In this document: positions 25,540 through 35,382 of the stretch, in pieces
How the letters are laid out: each line of letters begins with the position of its first letter
Position numbering within the stretch: the stretch's first letter is position 1
Assembly: GCF_040829825.1 (NCBI RefSeq)
Contig: NZ_JBFOLH010000021.1
DNA: 64,000 nt
Source: Leadbetterella sp040829825
GTDB taxonomy: Bacteria; Bacteroidota; Bacteroidia; Cytophagales; Spirosomataceae
Strand: one strand, 5' to 3'
Program-made: the position numbers and the translations under genes
Notes under the pieces: model-generated
What the model saw: only the letters and a program-made list of their open reading frames with translations
The model's database searches: none
Told to the model about the DNA's origin: nothing

Positions 25540-26887
25540 CTTCGGGACTAAGGGGCCGGCGACTCACCCTGTTGTACCGTGCATACAGGAAGAGGGCAGA
25601 GAAGGTCAGCCCCAGGAGCAACCCGAACCAGATGCCTACAGAGCCCAGGTGAAAGGCGAACCCCAACACATAGCCGGCCGGCAGAGCAATCAGCCAGTAG
25701 GCAACAAAGGTGATGTAGGTGGGAACCCGGATGTCAGCCAGTCCGCGAAGCAGACCCAGGCCCACCGACTGGGCACCGTCAGACAGCTGGAAAAAGGCGG
25801 CAATCATCAGCAAAGGCAGTGCTGCCGCCAGAACGGCGCTGTCGTCAATGTAAATTTTAATGATCCACTGCCCGAACAGGAGGATAACCAGGCTGCAAAG
25901 GCCCATGAAGCCGATCACCCAGGTATAGGCGGCCCGGCCGGAGAGCCGGATCCCCGTACTGTCGCGTTTTCCCCAGGCTTCCCCGATCCGGATGCTTCCT
26001 GCATGGGCAAAGCCTGTAGCCATCATGTAGGTGGTAGAGGCTACGTTAATGGCAATCTGGTGAGCGGCGAGCTCGGTTTCACTGAGCCAGCCCATCATGA
26101 TCACGGCGAAAGAGAAGGCGGCAATTTCAAAAAAAGCCTGGAACCCGGCGGGTATGCTTCGTTTCAGTATTACAGAAAGGATAGACCGGTCGGCCTTCCA
26201 CCGGGAGAAGTGAAAAAGCACCCGGAAAGCAGGCTGATTCCGGATATAGAACAGGAGGATACCCAGCATCAGCAAACGGGAAAAGATGGTGCCGATAGCC
26301 GCTCCGTTCAGGCCCAGCTCGGGAAAAATCCAGAGTCCGCGGATAAGAACCACGTTTCCTGCAATGTCAAACAGCAGGCCGAGCAGAGTAATGTACATGA
26401 CAATAGCCGGCTTTGAAAACCCGTCGGTAAATTGCTTGACCGCCAGGAAGAAGATCATGGGGATGTTGGAAAGAATAATCAAAATGAAAAAAGGAGCCCC
26501 CAGGCTTTCAATGGCGGGTGTTTGGCCCAGAATGGAAAATTGCCGGTATACGATGTAACCCACCAGGGAAAGGAAGGTGCCGTACAGCAGGGCTGCCATA
26601 AGGGAGTTGAAAAACAGGGCACTCAGCTGCTCGGAGGTATCACGCTCTGCACGAAGCTTGGAGACCATAGGCGCTATGACCGCCATGCCGCCTACGGCCA
26701 GGGAACCGATCAGGAAGGCAACAGAATTGGCTATACCTGCCGCACCCAGGCTGACCGGGCCCAATAATCTTCCCACAATCACGTTATCAGAGGTACCCAT
26801 CAGGATAACGCCCAATTGGCTGATAATAATAGGAAGGGCTAATTTATAGGTTTTGGAAAGTTCTGTTCGTAAACTTTTTTGCGTCAT
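25472..26887 (-). CDS. MATE family multidrug exporter (NorM-like)
   Basis: A 471-residue inner-membrane antiporter with 12 hydrophobic segments in two halves. LPIIISQLGVILMGTSDNVIVG opens the first half; GFAHAGSIRIGEAWGKRD is the typical second-half loop. MATE proteins expel cationic drugs or metabolites using a Na+ or H+ gradient. The last 25 or so residues (a Pro/Ser-rich tail ending SPPASAG) are encoded antisense to the fucosidase 3' end and look unlike a normal MATE terminus, suggesting loss of the original stop codon. Confidence 0.9.
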   Translation of the reverse strand: MTQKSLRTELSKTYKLALPIIISQLGVILMGTSDNVIVGRLLGPVSLGAAGIANSVAFLIGSLAVGGMAVIAPMVSKLRAERDTSEQLSALFFNSLMAALLYGTFLSLVGYIVYRQFSILGQTPAIESLGAPFFILIILSNIPMIFFLAVKQFTDGFSKPAIVMYITLLGLLFDIAGNVVLIRGLWIFPELGLNGAAIGTIFSRLLMLGILLFYIRNQPAFRVLFHFSRWKADRSILSVILKRSIPAGFQAFFEIAAFSFAVIMMGWLSETELAAHQIAINVASTTYMMATGFAHAGSIRIGEAWGKRDSTGIRLSGRAAYTWVIGFMGLCSLVILLFGQWIIKIYIDDSAVLAAALPLLMIAAFFQLSDGAQSVGLGLLRGLADIRVPTYITFVAYWLIALPAGYVLGFAFHLGSVGIWFGLLLGLTFSALFLYARYNRVSRRPLSPEVIPGTAQSPGSPPPVSPPASAG

Positions 26888-26944
26888 TTGCTTTGAATTA
26901 AGGGTGGTAGTCAGGAATTTTGCTTCTTATATCTGTTTCGCACC

Positions 26945-27385
26945 ATGTTGAAATTTTTTTGCCGGATCTTTATTCTTTTTTTTGTCTTATCCTGCCAGCA
27001 ACCGGATAAAGAAATCACATTTAAAGGGGTTTGGATTGAGAAATCGGTTCTGGAAAACAAAGATAAGGCGGAAACGGTGGATTCTCTTGCGAAGTTTCCC
27101 CTAATCCTTTTCGAGCAGGAGGGCGGCGACTCGGTCCTCTTTTATTATGATCACTCCAAGCGAAACGTATATCCTGCAGAATATGCCTACAATTCGTATT
27201 TCGTTCATTTCGATAAGCACAACGAATATTTTCTCACCCCTGATTATACGACGGGAGAACTGGTCTTTTCCAATCTGAAAGACGATGAATTTTACCGGTT
27301 TGTAAAGATAAAGCCGGGCCTTACACGTGCGGAAGTGTTAAACCCGGCCTTTGATATCGATTCGTTTATACAGCTTGTAGAGTGA
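26945..27385 (+). CDS. Hypothetical lipoprotein
   Basis: A 146-residue lipoprotein with a very hydrophobic signal and lipobox VLSC (Cys17). The mature part is strand-rich (ITFKGVWIEKSVL ... GELVFSNLKDDEFYRFVKI) in the manner of lipocalin-like or 'fit-for-purpose' small barrel domains, but I do not recognise a family. It is divergent from the MATE gene, and its 3' end overlaps the convergent metallophosphoesterase by 20 bases. Confidence 0.6.
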   Translation: MLKFFCRIFILFFVLSCQQPDKEITFKGVWIEKSVLENKDKAETVDSLAKFPLILFEQEGGDSVLFYYDHSKRNVYPAEYAYNSYFVHFDKHNEYFLTPDYTTGELVFSNLKDDEFYRFVKIKPGLTRAEVLNPAFDIDSFIQLVE

Positions 27386-28598
27386 AGATCGTGATTTCCG
27401 GCAGGATGCCTACCCGGCCGGGATATCCGAGGAAGCCGAAGCCGCGGTTAACATAGAGCATCTGCCCGTTTTCTTCGTACATGCCGGCCCATTCTTTGTA
27501 CCGGTATTGCGCCGGGCTCCACCTGAAGCCGGGTATTTCTATACCGAACTGCATGCCGTGGGTATGTCCTGCAAAGGCAGCGTCAATGTCGGTCTGGCCT
27601 AATACCTGGGCCCGCCAGTGGCTGGGGTCGTGCGATAGCAGAAGCTTATTGGTAAACTCTTCTGATCCCTGCAGGGCTTTCTTTAAATCGCCTTTCTGCG
27701 TAAAGCCGGCCCCCCAGTTCTGAATACCGATAATACCCAGCTTTTCTCCGCCCAGTGTAATGGACCGGTTTTCGTCCATGAGCAGATCCCAGCCCATTAA
27801 GCGGTGGCCTTCCATGAGGTTAAGCAGGTTCTGCTGCTTGGCCCGGGGAGAAGCCCAGCTGGCGTAGTCACCGTAATCGTGGTTTCCTAAAGTGGAAAAC
27901 ACGCCCAGGGGTGCCTGAACCCGTTTAAAGGTGTCGAAATACTCCTGTAGCTCGGTGGCCCGGTCGTTGACAAGGTCACCGGTGAAAAACACCACGTCGG
28001 GTTTTTCAGCCAGGAGCATGTCTATCCCGCCGTTTACCGCTTTTTTATTGTAGAAGCTGCCCGAATGGATATCGGAAAGCTGGGCGAGGGTCATGCCGTG
28101 AAACTGTTTCGGAAGGCCTTTCAGGGGCAGGCTTACCCGTCGTACCCGGTAATCGTATGCCCCGGAAAGAATACCGTAGGTCAGTATTCCGAACTGCGTG
28201 ACACCCAAAGCCATGGCCGATTTAGCGATAAACTCAGAGCGGGTGAGAATGGATTCTGTTGAGGAGGGACGGATGATCTTCCGGCCGGTATTTTTCAGGA
28301 TATTCAGTCCGTTACCCAGGAGGTAAACAATTGCCCCGATCATCTTGGACGAGTAGATCATGAAAACCGCAACCCCGAAATAACGCTTAACCTTCGGAGA
28401 GGTGGTTTCAGGCGCCAGGAAGAACAGGTAAATAAACCCCAGGATAAAAATAACCGGGATGGCCCAGTAACCCAGGGTGATCCAGCGCTGCGTGCTGGCT
28501 TGAAAATTACGGATGCTGTCTTTTAGTGCTTTGAAGAAAAAGTAATCTACCGCAATAAAAAAGGTAATTACCAGTATAGTAAGAACTGTTCGGTTCAT
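27366..28598 (-). CDS. Membrane-anchored calcineurin-like metallophosphoesterase
   Basis: A 410-residue protein with about four N-terminal transmembrane helices (roughly 5-25, 42-62, 75-98, 130-150) and a C-terminal two-metal phosphoesterase domain. The metal ligands are clear: QLSDIHSG, FFTGDLVND, GNHDYG, LLSHDPSHW and FAGHTHGMQFG. The layout matches the YkuE/YaeI-like group, some of which hydrolyse lipid-linked pyrophosphates such as UDP-diacylglucosamine; the substrate here is unknown. Confidence 0.9.
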   Translation of the reverse strand: MNRTVLTILVITFFIAVDYFFFKALKDSIRNFQASTQRWITLGYWAIPVIFILGFIYLFFLAPETTSPKVKRYFGVAVFMIYSSKMIGAIVYLLGNGLNILKNTGRKIIRPSSTESILTRSEFIAKSAMALGVTQFGILTYGILSGAYDYRVRRVSLPLKGLPKQFHGMTLAQLSDIHSGSFYNKKAVNGGIDMLLAEKPDVVFFTGDLVNDRATELQEYFDTFKRVQAPLGVFSTLGNHDYGDYASWASPRAKQQNLLNLMEGHRLMGWDLLMDENRSITLGGEKLGIIGIQNWGAGFTQKGDLKKALQGSEEFTNKLLLSHDPSHWRAQVLGQTDIDAAFAGHTHGMQFGIEIPGFRWSPAQYRYKEWAGMYEENGQMLYVNRGFGFLGYPGRVGILPEITIFTLQAV

Positions 28599-28831
28599 TT
28601 GTTAATTATTTTGAGGCTACCTGTTATGAAATCTGCCAAAAGGTTTACCCCTGCCGTTTTGAAAAGCAGGCACGATTTCGCCCGGCTCTAATGTAAACTT
28701 TGTTTTTAGTAATAAACCTGTGGAATCTTTTTTTAGTTTAAGCGGGGAGGATGATTTTGGCTCAAACGGACATATCGGGAGATGAATGGGACAGGGAGAT
28801 CCCTTCTTGAGCAGAACGGTATTGCGCGGGC

Positions 28832-29515
28832 TTACACCTCAAAAATCTCTCCCACTTCTGCCAGGTACAGCGACTTTCCGGCATCAGCAAAAGCCTTCTT
28901 TGCCTTTTCGTGGTCAATATTGATGGGAGGGAAGGAGTCGTAATGGCAACCCACAATGGTATTGCATTCAATGAAATCAGAAGCCAGGATGGCGTCTTCG
29001 TAACCCATAGTGAAGTAGTCGCCTATGGAAAGGATGGCAAAATCCAGCTTGGGGCAGATCATCGGAATCAGCTTCATGTCGAGGGTTAGCGCGGTGTCTC
29101 CCGAATAGTAAAAGCAGGAGTCTTCATTCCAGAAAACAAAGCCCATGGGATTGCCGCCGTAGCTGTTGTCAGGCAGCATGCTTGAGTGGATGGCGGTTAC
29201 CAGCTTGAAGGTGAATCCGTCGAGGCTGAGCTTACCGCCCGTATTCATGCCGTGGCCCGCGATTCCCAGGGGCTCAACAAACCGGGTCATGATGTCAAAG
29301 CTGGTGATGACCGGGGCGCCGGATTGCTTAGCGATCTGCTCCAGGTCTTTCAGGTGGTCAGCGTGGCCGTGCGACAGGAAGATATAATCCGGGTGAATGT
29401 CTTCTGTTTTAATATGCTGTGCTATGGGGTTTCCGCTGATAAAGGGATCCAGGAGGATCTTCTTTCCTGCGAAATGGATCATAAAGCACGAATGTCCGAA
29501 ATACTGTAGTTTCAT
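28832..29515 (-). CDS. Metal-dependent hydrolase, UPF0173 (metallo-beta-lactamase fold)
   Basis: A 227-residue cytoplasmic hydrolase. FGHSCFMIHFAGKKILLDPF begins the fold; LSHGHADHLKDLE is the HxHxDH metal motif; YYSGDTALTLDM gives the bridging Asp; GCHYDSFPPIN supplies the last His. This is the UPF0173/YtkL family pattern and length. Substrate unknown. The 212-base region upstream is AT-rich with no obvious promoter match. Confidence 0.9.
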   Translation of the reverse strand: MKLQYFGHSCFMIHFAGKKILLDPFISGNPIAQHIKTEDIHPDYIFLSHGHADHLKDLEQIAKQSGAPVITSFDIMTRFVEPLGIAGHGMNTGGKLSLDGFTFKLVTAIHSSMLPDNSYGGNPMGFVFWNEDSCFYYSGDTALTLDMKLIPMICPKLDFAILSIGDYFTMGYEDAILASDFIECNTIVGCHYDSFPPINIDHEKAKKAFADAGKSLYLAEVGEIFEV

Positions 29516-29727
29516 AGTTTTGATCCTGCGTTCAGGAGTTTGTTTTAAGTCAAACTCTTACAGAGTTATATCTTTTTCCCGTTTTTGGAATAGTAAATTA
29601 ATTTCTGCAAAAATAGAAAAGTTTCTGATGAAGTACCAACTAATCCAAAAACAGGAGCCATCTTATTGAAAGCTTTTGTGTTAGTTTGGTATAAAAAATA
29701 ACAGATATGGAGAGTGTTAAAAGAAAG

Positions 29728-32172
29728 CTATAGAACTTTTCCCATTTTGGGATCTGTAAAGCTCTCTTTTCCCGTTTCCACGTGCCCGGCATAGTGCCAT
29801 TCAAAATCAGGATAACCGTTTACCGTCAGCTTGAAATCATACCAGTTGTGGCTTTTTTTCAGGTCAGCGGAAATGGTCTTTTCTGCCTCTTTCTTCAGCT
29901 TTACCCGGGTAATGCCGTTATGGTAAGAGGGGTCGGTAAGGAGCAGCTCCAGGTCTTTCCCCGAAGTGTTCCGGAAGTTAAATTCGATGTCTCCCAATGG
30001 ACGCCCCTGCCGGTTTTTCGGGTAAGAGACGGTCACCTCTACCGGGGTTTCACGGGCTCTGAAGCTGCGGTAGAAGCCGTTAGGGCCATGTACCCGTACA
30101 TCCAGGAGCCCTTCTAAGCGCTCTATGGCGTCGCTGAGCCGGTCTCCTTTTTTCAGGGTATAGTGCCGCGACTGGAATTCGCCTTTTTCTGTCCGGAGAT
30201 TAGCAAAGAACGGAGCCCCGCCCGTTTTGAATGTATTTCCCACTGCCAGATTCAGCTCGGGTTTGCCGTTTTCTGTCACACGGATGTCTGCAAAGAGCTC
30301 ATACGGGATCGGCAGGGCCTTTTTGATGCCTTTCTCCTGCTGCGGCATCCAGGGCGATGTTTCCGGTGAAGTATTGATCTGCTCTATTTCGTCCGGGGTC
30401 AGGGCTTTGAAGTTATTGGGCAGCTCTTTGTCCCTGGCACTGCGGATCGACTTCATGAATTCGGTTTTCTGTACAAATTCATCGAATTTGCCCGACTGGA
30501 AAGGCGTAAATACCGAGCTCAGGTCGCCACATACCGTTCTCCGCCATTCGGTAATGTTTTCTTCTGTAATGTCTTTCTTGTAGCGTTTCGCGATAAATTT
30601 CTCCAGGAACATCAATATCGAGGTATGATCGAATACTTCCGAGCAAACCTTTCCGCCCCGGCTCCAGGGAGAGGCAATGACCAGCGGCACCCGGAATCCC
30701 AGCCCGATCGGCCCGTCAACTACCCGGTCATAAGGCCTTTGCTTTTCGTGTTCCAGGTTTACCTGCTCGGCCCACAGGTCAATTCCTGCGGAGGCTTTCC
30801 CGGTTTCCGGTTTTTCTGGGTGCGGTGCCACAAAGGGAGGCACATGGTCATAGTAGCCGTCGTTTTCATCATAGCAGAGAATAAAGACAGTCTTCTTCCA
30901 GACTTCCGGGTTTTGGGTCAGGATGTCAAGCACTTCAGACACATACCAGGCGCCGTACCAGGGAGCACTGGGGTGATCGGAAAAGTTCTGAGGGGCAACA
31001 AGCCATGAAACAGGCGGAAGTTTCCCCGATTCAACGTCTTTCCTGAATTCATACAGGACATCACCTCTGGGTACGGCCATTTTTTCGCCGCTATCGGTCT
31101 CTGCTTCCGACAGGCTGTGGTAGTCAGCATGAGCCCGGTTGGTGGTAAATGCCTTGCGATGAATATTTTTTTGAAACTCCGGCAGCTTGTCAAAGTTTTC
31201 CGGGGTATATTTCTGCAGGTCTTCAAGCGCAGTTTTATACTGCTGCCCGAGTGCCGCCAGCCTGTCCTGATCTTTTTTATCGGGATTTTCTTTTTTCTTC
31301 AGCGCTTCTATTTCACCGGGCAGGGTAACTATTCTTTCCTGAAGATACCTGAGGTATTCCGGGTGAAACCTGACCTGGTATTTTTCAAACCACTCGATGG
31401 GGTTATCGGTAAAGTTGCTCAGCCAGCTCTCTTCTTCGCCCTCGAATCCTACCGGCAGGCTGATTTCGTTCTGGTAAATGCGCCAGTCTATCCCGTGCTC
31501 TTCCAGGCGCTCGGGGAACGACTTCCAGCGTGCAGGCCGGCCATAGTCAATGTCTTCGTTTTTGACATTGGCCTTGTGGCTGAAATCTTTTTCCCGGCGA
31601 ATGGTACCGCTCCAGAGGTAAAGCCGGTTAGGGGTGGTGCCGGTTAACGAAGAAGAAAAATTCTGATCACAAACGGTAAAGGCATCAGCAAAGGCATAAT
31701 AGAAAGGGATGTCCTCGCGGTTAAAGTGGCCCAGGGTAAGCGGTATATCTTTGTAATCTTTGTTTCCTGACTGTTTTTCAGAAAGCCACTGGTCGTATTT
31801 GCCGTCGTTACGGGCCCTTACCTGGTTTTCCCAGGAGTGGGGCAGGTCACGCATCCAGGTGGCTTTGGTATCTTTGATGTTCAGGCGGAAAGGTACGAAG
31901 GTCTCGTTTTTGACGTTGGTTTGCAGCCACACCTTGCGATTGTCGGGCAAGGTTACCGCCCGGGGGTCGTTAAAGCCCCTTACGCCCCGGAGTGCACCGA
32001 AGCTATGATCAAAGGAGCGGTTCTCCTGCATGAGAATGACCACGTGGTCGGCATCCCAAACGGTTGAACCTTCAGCAGGGCTGATAGAGCTGGCCCTGAT
32101 GACTGATTCCGGTAAAAGCACTCCACCGGCAATCAGTCCGGCCTTTTTGATAAATTCGCGTCTTGAATCCAT
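29728..32172 (-). CDS. Phosphocholine-specific phospholipase C, Tat-exported
   Basis: An 814-residue exported phospholipase. The N-terminus MDSRREFIKKAGLIAGGVLL is a twin-arginine signal, so the start at 32172 is preferred over the ATG seven codons upstream. The catalytic domain has VVILMQENRSFDHSFGALRG (metal-binding Glu/Asn and Asp), YDENDGYYDHVPPF and HTSILMFLEKF, as in PlcN/PlcH and acid phosphatase AcpA relatives. Two C-terminal beta domains (about 620-810) match the repeated domain of bacterial non-haemolytic phospholipases C. It cleaves phosphatidylcholine to diacylglycerol and phosphocholine. Confidence 0.92.
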   Translation of the reverse strand: MDSRREFIKKAGLIAGGVLLPESVIRASSISPAEGSTVWDADHVVILMQENRSFDHSFGALRGVRGFNDPRAVTLPDNRKVWLQTNVKNETFVPFRLNIKDTKATWMRDLPHSWENQVRARNDGKYDQWLSEKQSGNKDYKDIPLTLGHFNREDIPFYYAFADAFTVCDQNFSSSLTGTTPNRLYLWSGTIRREKDFSHKANVKNEDIDYGRPARWKSFPERLEEHGIDWRIYQNEISLPVGFEGEEESWLSNFTDNPIEWFEKYQVRFHPEYLRYLQERIVTLPGEIEALKKKENPDKKDQDRLAALGQQYKTALEDLQKYTPENFDKLPEFQKNIHRKAFTTNRAHADYHSLSEAETDSGEKMAVPRGDVLYEFRKDVESGKLPPVSWLVAPQNFSDHPSAPWYGAWYVSEVLDILTQNPEVWKKTVFILCYDENDGYYDHVPPFVAPHPEKPETGKASAGIDLWAEQVNLEHEKQRPYDRVVDGPIGLGFRVPLVIASPWSRGGKVCSEVFDHTSILMFLEKFIAKRYKKDITEENITEWRRTVCGDLSSVFTPFQSGKFDEFVQKTEFMKSIRSARDKELPNNFKALTPDEIEQINTSPETSPWMPQQEKGIKKALPIPYELFADIRVTENGKPELNLAVGNTFKTGGAPFFANLRTEKGEFQSRHYTLKKGDRLSDAIERLEGLLDVRVHGPNGFYRSFRARETPVEVTVSYPKNRQGRPLGDIEFNFRNTSGKDLELLLTDPSYHNGITRVKLKKEAEKTISADLKKSHNWYDFKLTVNGYPDFEWHYAGHVETGKESFTDPKMGKVL

Positions 32173-32259
32173 ACGATGACATTGTGGATTCAAAATAACA
32201 AATTAAAGCGGAAAGTTAAAAGTAAAGGATTTGTTAAGACGCGAAACGCCCGCCTGTGA

Positions 32260-32673
32260 TCAGTTGTTTTTCAGGTCATCCTTAAGCTTTTTGACGTCTT
32301 CTTTAACGTCTTTTTTCAAATCTTTCATATCGTCCCTGAAGTCTTTCATCCCTGATTTGATCTTTTCATTCAGGTCTTTCAGCTCTTTGTCGAGCTCGTC
32401 TTTCCTGGCCTGCCATTTTTCTTTTTCTTCTTTGGTGCCGGTTTTGATCTTTTCATTTACCTCTTTGAGCTCTTCTTCCAGTTGCTGTTTTTTCTTTTCC
32501 AGCTCCTCCTGTACGTTGTCTTTGATTTCTCCGAGATTTTCCTGTGCTTCCCGGGCGTTATCCCTGAGCTCATCCTGCGCGGCTTGCAGGTCGTCTGCCG
32601 CTTCGTGCTTTTCTTTCGAAGTACAGGAGGCTGCAAAGGCGGCCAGGGCCAGAATCATTACTATCTTTTTCAT
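32260..32673 (-). CDS. Small coiled-coil lipoprotein
   Basis: A 137-residue lipoprotein with lipobox AASC (Cys17) followed by one long, highly charged Lys/Glu coiled coil covering nearly the whole mature chain (DELDKELKDLNEKIKSGM and similar heptads). It resembles apolipoprotein-like envelope helices. It lies just upstream of the phospholipase C gene on the same strand with a gap of 87 bases. Role unknown, perhaps envelope spacing or stress. Confidence 0.7.
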   Translation of the reverse strand: MKKIVMILALAAFAASCTSKEKHEAADDLQAAQDELRDNAREAQENLGEIKDNVQEELEKKKQQLEEELKEVNEKIKTGTKEEKEKWQARKDELDKELKDLNEKIKSGMKDFRDDMKDLKKDVKEDVKKLKDDLKNN

Positions 32674-32788
32674 GTTATTGTATAATATGGTTTACTTTAT
32701 AAATGGTTTACGGCCCCGGATATTTTGTTTGAATATCAATTTTAAGGAAAATTTAAGCTGGAAGCCGTATTGAAAACTGCCGTATTTA

Positions 32789-32821
32789 TTTGGTACGGCG
32801 ATGCAATTGGCCTTATCTTTA
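32789..32821 (+). promoter_or_regulatory. Possible promoter of the aldehyde dehydrogenase gene
   Basis: TTTG at 32789-32792 and TATCTTTA at 32814-32821 are separated by 21 bases; the -7 box is one base off consensus. An ATG at 32801 lies inside this promoter, which supports the downstream start at 32834. Confidence 0.4.
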
Positions 32822-32833
32822 AATAAAAAAATT

Positions 32834-34240
32834 ATGGTAGCGGATACCACCGGTTCCATTAACCGCATTTTTGAAGCTCAGAAAGCCCATCAGTATAAAG
32901 TGGCCGAAAGCTCATGCGTCGAAAGGAAGACAAAACTGCTGGCGCTGAAGAAAGCCGTGGAAGAAACGTTCAGGCAGGAGATCCGGGATGCGCTCTTTGC
33001 CGATTTCAGAAAACCCCAGGCAGAGACTGACCTGACCGAGATTTTTGCAGTTACTTCCGAGATCAACCATACGGTGAGCTACCTGGAGAAATGGATGAGC
33101 GACCGCTATGTAAAAACTCCCCTGTCGTTTTTCGGGTCTTCTTCTTATGTCAGGTATGAGCCTAAGGGCACCTGCCTGATCATATCGCCCTGGAATTTTC
33201 CTGTGAACCTGAGCCTGGGGCCCCTGGTTTCTGCAGTGGCCGCCGGGAATACGGCTGTTATTAAGCCGTCTGAATACACTCCCCATAGCTCTGCCGTGCT
33301 CAGGAAAATAGTCGCGCATGTTTTCAGCCCTGATGAAGTGGAAGTGATAGAAGGCGGTGTGGAGACTTCTACGGAACTCCTGTCGCTGCCGTTTAACCAT
33401 ATTTTTTTTACGGGTTCGCCGCAGGTAGGAAAGGTGGTCATGAAGGCCGCCGCTGAGCACCTGGCTTCGGTTACCCTGGAACTGGGCGGGAAGTCGCCCG
33501 TGATCATTGACGAAACCGCTGACATACAGGCTGCTGCCCGGCGACTGGCCTGGGGCAAGTTTATGAACAGCGGCCAGATCTGTATAGCCCCGGATTATGT
33601 TTTTGTACACCGGTCAAAAGCCGGGTCTTTCCTGGAAGAGCTGGAACGCGTACTGGCAGATTTCTACGGCCAGGCTCCCCTGGGCAGTGACTCGTATTGC
33701 AGCATGGTGAATGAAAAACATGCCGGCAGGGTACATGCTTATCTTGAAGATGCCGTAGAAAAGGGGGCCAAAGTGGTTTTCGGCGGGGAGAAAGAAGCCG
33801 GGCGCATCAGTCCTACGGTGATTACGGAAGTTGCTGCCGGTTCAAAGATTCTGCAGGAAGAAATTTTCGGCCCGCTGCTGCCGGTTCTGACCTATGACGA
33901 CCCGGAAGAGGTGGTGAGGCATATCCGTTCAGGCGAGAAGCCGCTGGCGTTGTACATTTACAGCCGGAAAAACAGTCGTATTGAATACTTTTTGTCTCAT
34001 ACCCGTGCAGGCGGCACCTGCATCAATAACAACGATATGCATTTTCTCCAGCCCTATCTGCCGTTCGGGGGAGATAATAACTCGGGCATTGGTAAGGCGC
34101 ACGGAGAATGGGGCTTTAAGGCGTTCTCTAACGAGAGAAGTGTTTACCGGCAGCACCTGCCCAGCGTGCTTGAAAAGCTGATGCCGCCCTATACGGCCGG
34201 GAAAAACCGGGTCATTGAGTGGATCGTAAAGCTGTTCTGA
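32834..34240 (+). CDS. Aldehyde dehydrogenase, class 3-like
   Basis: A 468-residue NAD(P)-dependent aldehyde dehydrogenase. The catalytic Glu is E216 in VTLELGGKSPV and the nucleophile is C250 in GQICIAPDYVF; LIISPWNFPVNLSLGP and FTGSPQVGK are cofactor-site motifs, and EEIFGPLLPV is typical. The C-terminal order, with GGTCINNNDMHFLQPYLPFGG and a hydrophobic tail (RVIEWIVKLF), matches class 3 enzymes that oxidise medium or long-chain aldehydes. The start is placed at MVADTTGS because the upstream ATG falls within the promoter. Confidence 0.92.
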   Translation: MVADTTGSINRIFEAQKAHQYKVAESSCVERKTKLLALKKAVEETFRQEIRDALFADFRKPQAETDLTEIFAVTSEINHTVSYLEKWMSDRYVKTPLSFFGSSSYVRYEPKGTCLIISPWNFPVNLSLGPLVSAVAAGNTAVIKPSEYTPHSSAVLRKIVAHVFSPDEVEVIEGGVETSTELLSLPFNHIFFTGSPQVGKVVMKAAAEHLASVTLELGGKSPVIIDETADIQAAARRLAWGKFMNSGQICIAPDYVFVHRSKAGSFLEELERVLADFYGQAPLGSDSYCSMVNEKHAGRVHAYLEDAVEKGAKVVFGGEKEAGRISPTVITEVAAGSKILQEEIFGPLLPVLTYDDPEEVVRHIRSGEKPLALYIYSRKNSRIEYFLSHTRAGGTCINNNDMHFLQPYLPFGGDNNSGIGKAHGEWGFKAFSNERSVYRQHLPSVLEKLMPPYTAGKNRVIEWIVKLF

Positions 34241-34241
34241 T

Positions 34242-34271
34242 TTTGTTTTTGGGCAATACTTCCTAATTTTG
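34242..34271 (+). promoter_or_regulatory. Bacteroidota-type promoter of the LptF/G gene
   Basis: TTTG at 34242-34245, an 18-base spacer and TAATTTTG at 34264-34271 fit the -33/-7 consensus; the start codon is 25 bases beyond. Confidence 0.7.
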
Positions 34272-34296
34272 GGGCCGATTTAATACACTCCTCCTG

Positions 34297-35379
34297 ATGA
34301 CCAAGATAGACAGGTATCTTATTAAGCGCTTTCTGACCACCTATGTCTTCGCGGTGTTTATCATTGTATTGGTGATCCTGGTCATTGATTTTGTGGAGAA
34401 GAATGATGACTTCCTGGAAACCAAACCTTCCAATAAGGCTATTTTCTTCGACTACTACATGAACCTGGCGCCTTACTGGGCCAATTACATCAGCCCGCTG
34501 ATGATCTTTATCTCCACTGTTTTTTTTACGGCCAAGATGGCCTCGCATACGGAGATCATTGCCATCCTGGGTTCGGGTACCAGTTTCCGCCGCCTGATGC
34601 TGCCGTATTTTATCGGTTCGGGGATAGTGGCGGTTTATTCGTTTGTGATGGTGGGCTGGGTGTTGCCCCGGGCGAACCTCCCGCGGATCGAGTTCCAGAA
34701 CAAATACATTGAAGGCGATTTCTTTTTTTCGGGGCGGGATATCCATATGGCCGTTCAGAAGAATGTATACGCGTACCTGTCGAGCTACGATAACGGAAGC
34801 AATACCGCGTATGATTTTACCCTCGAGAAGGTAGAGAATAACCGCCTGGTAGAAAAGCTGTCAGCCCGCCGGGCCACCTACGATGACTCCCTGAAGAAAT
34901 GGAAGCTGTACGATTACCAGATCAGGAAGCTGGGCATCATGAAAGACCAGATGACCTACTCGCAGGCCGTTCCGCTGGATACCAGCATCAACATGTTTCC
35001 CAGTGATTTTACCAATGCCAAGAACCGCCAGGAAACCTTGACCATCCCGCAGCTGCAGGACTATATCGCCTTGATCAACAGCCGGGGTGCAGAAGGGGTG
35101 GAGATCTATAAGATTGAGTATTACCAGCGCTTTGCCACCCCGTTTGCCGTGGTGATCCTGTCGATCATGGGGCTTATTGTTTCTGCCCGCAAAGCCCGTG
35201 GCGGAGTGGGCCTGCAGATTGCCATCGGGTTTGTACTGGCTTTCCTCTATATTATTTTTTATATTCTCTCAAAGGGTATTGCTGAAGCCGGAAGTATGAA
35301 CCCCATACTGGCGGTGTGGCTCCCCAATATTGTCTTTACGCTGATTTCTGTGCTGATGTATTTCACCGTGCCCCGGTAA
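34297..35379 (+). CDS. LptF/LptG family permease of LPS transport
   Basis: A 360-residue inner-membrane protein with the YjgP/YjgQ layout: helices at about 15-35, 55-80, 100-120, then a periplasmic beta-jellyroll domain (about 130-265), then helices at about 280-300, 308-325 and 335-355. KIDRYLIKRFLTTYVFAV is the conserved N-terminus. With LptB it extracts LPS from the inner membrane. Bacteroidota often keep LptF and LptG apart on the chromosome; which of the two this is cannot be decided. It ends 3 bases from the convergent GT2 gene. Confidence 0.92.
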   Translation: MTKIDRYLIKRFLTTYVFAVFIIVLVILVIDFVEKNDDFLETKPSNKAIFFDYYMNLAPYWANYISPLMIFISTVFFTAKMASHTEIIAILGSGTSFRRLMLPYFIGSGIVAVYSFVMVGWVLPRANLPRIEFQNKYIEGDFFFSGRDIHMAVQKNVYAYLSSYDNGSNTAYDFTLEKVENNRLVEKLSARRATYDDSLKKWKLYDYQIRKLGIMKDQMTYSQAVPLDTSINMFPSDFTNAKNRQETLTIPQLQDYIALINSRGAEGVEIYKIEYYQRFATPFAVVILSIMGLIVSARKARGGVGLQIAIGFVLAFLYIIFYILSKGIAEAGSMNPILAVWLPNIVFTLISVLMYFTVPR

Positions 35380-35382
35380 GCC

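Noticed and set aside
25520..26416. 298-codon plus-strand open frame
   Set aside because: Antisense to the MATE gene; rich in Gln/Gly/Glu as expected of a reversed membrane-protein frame.
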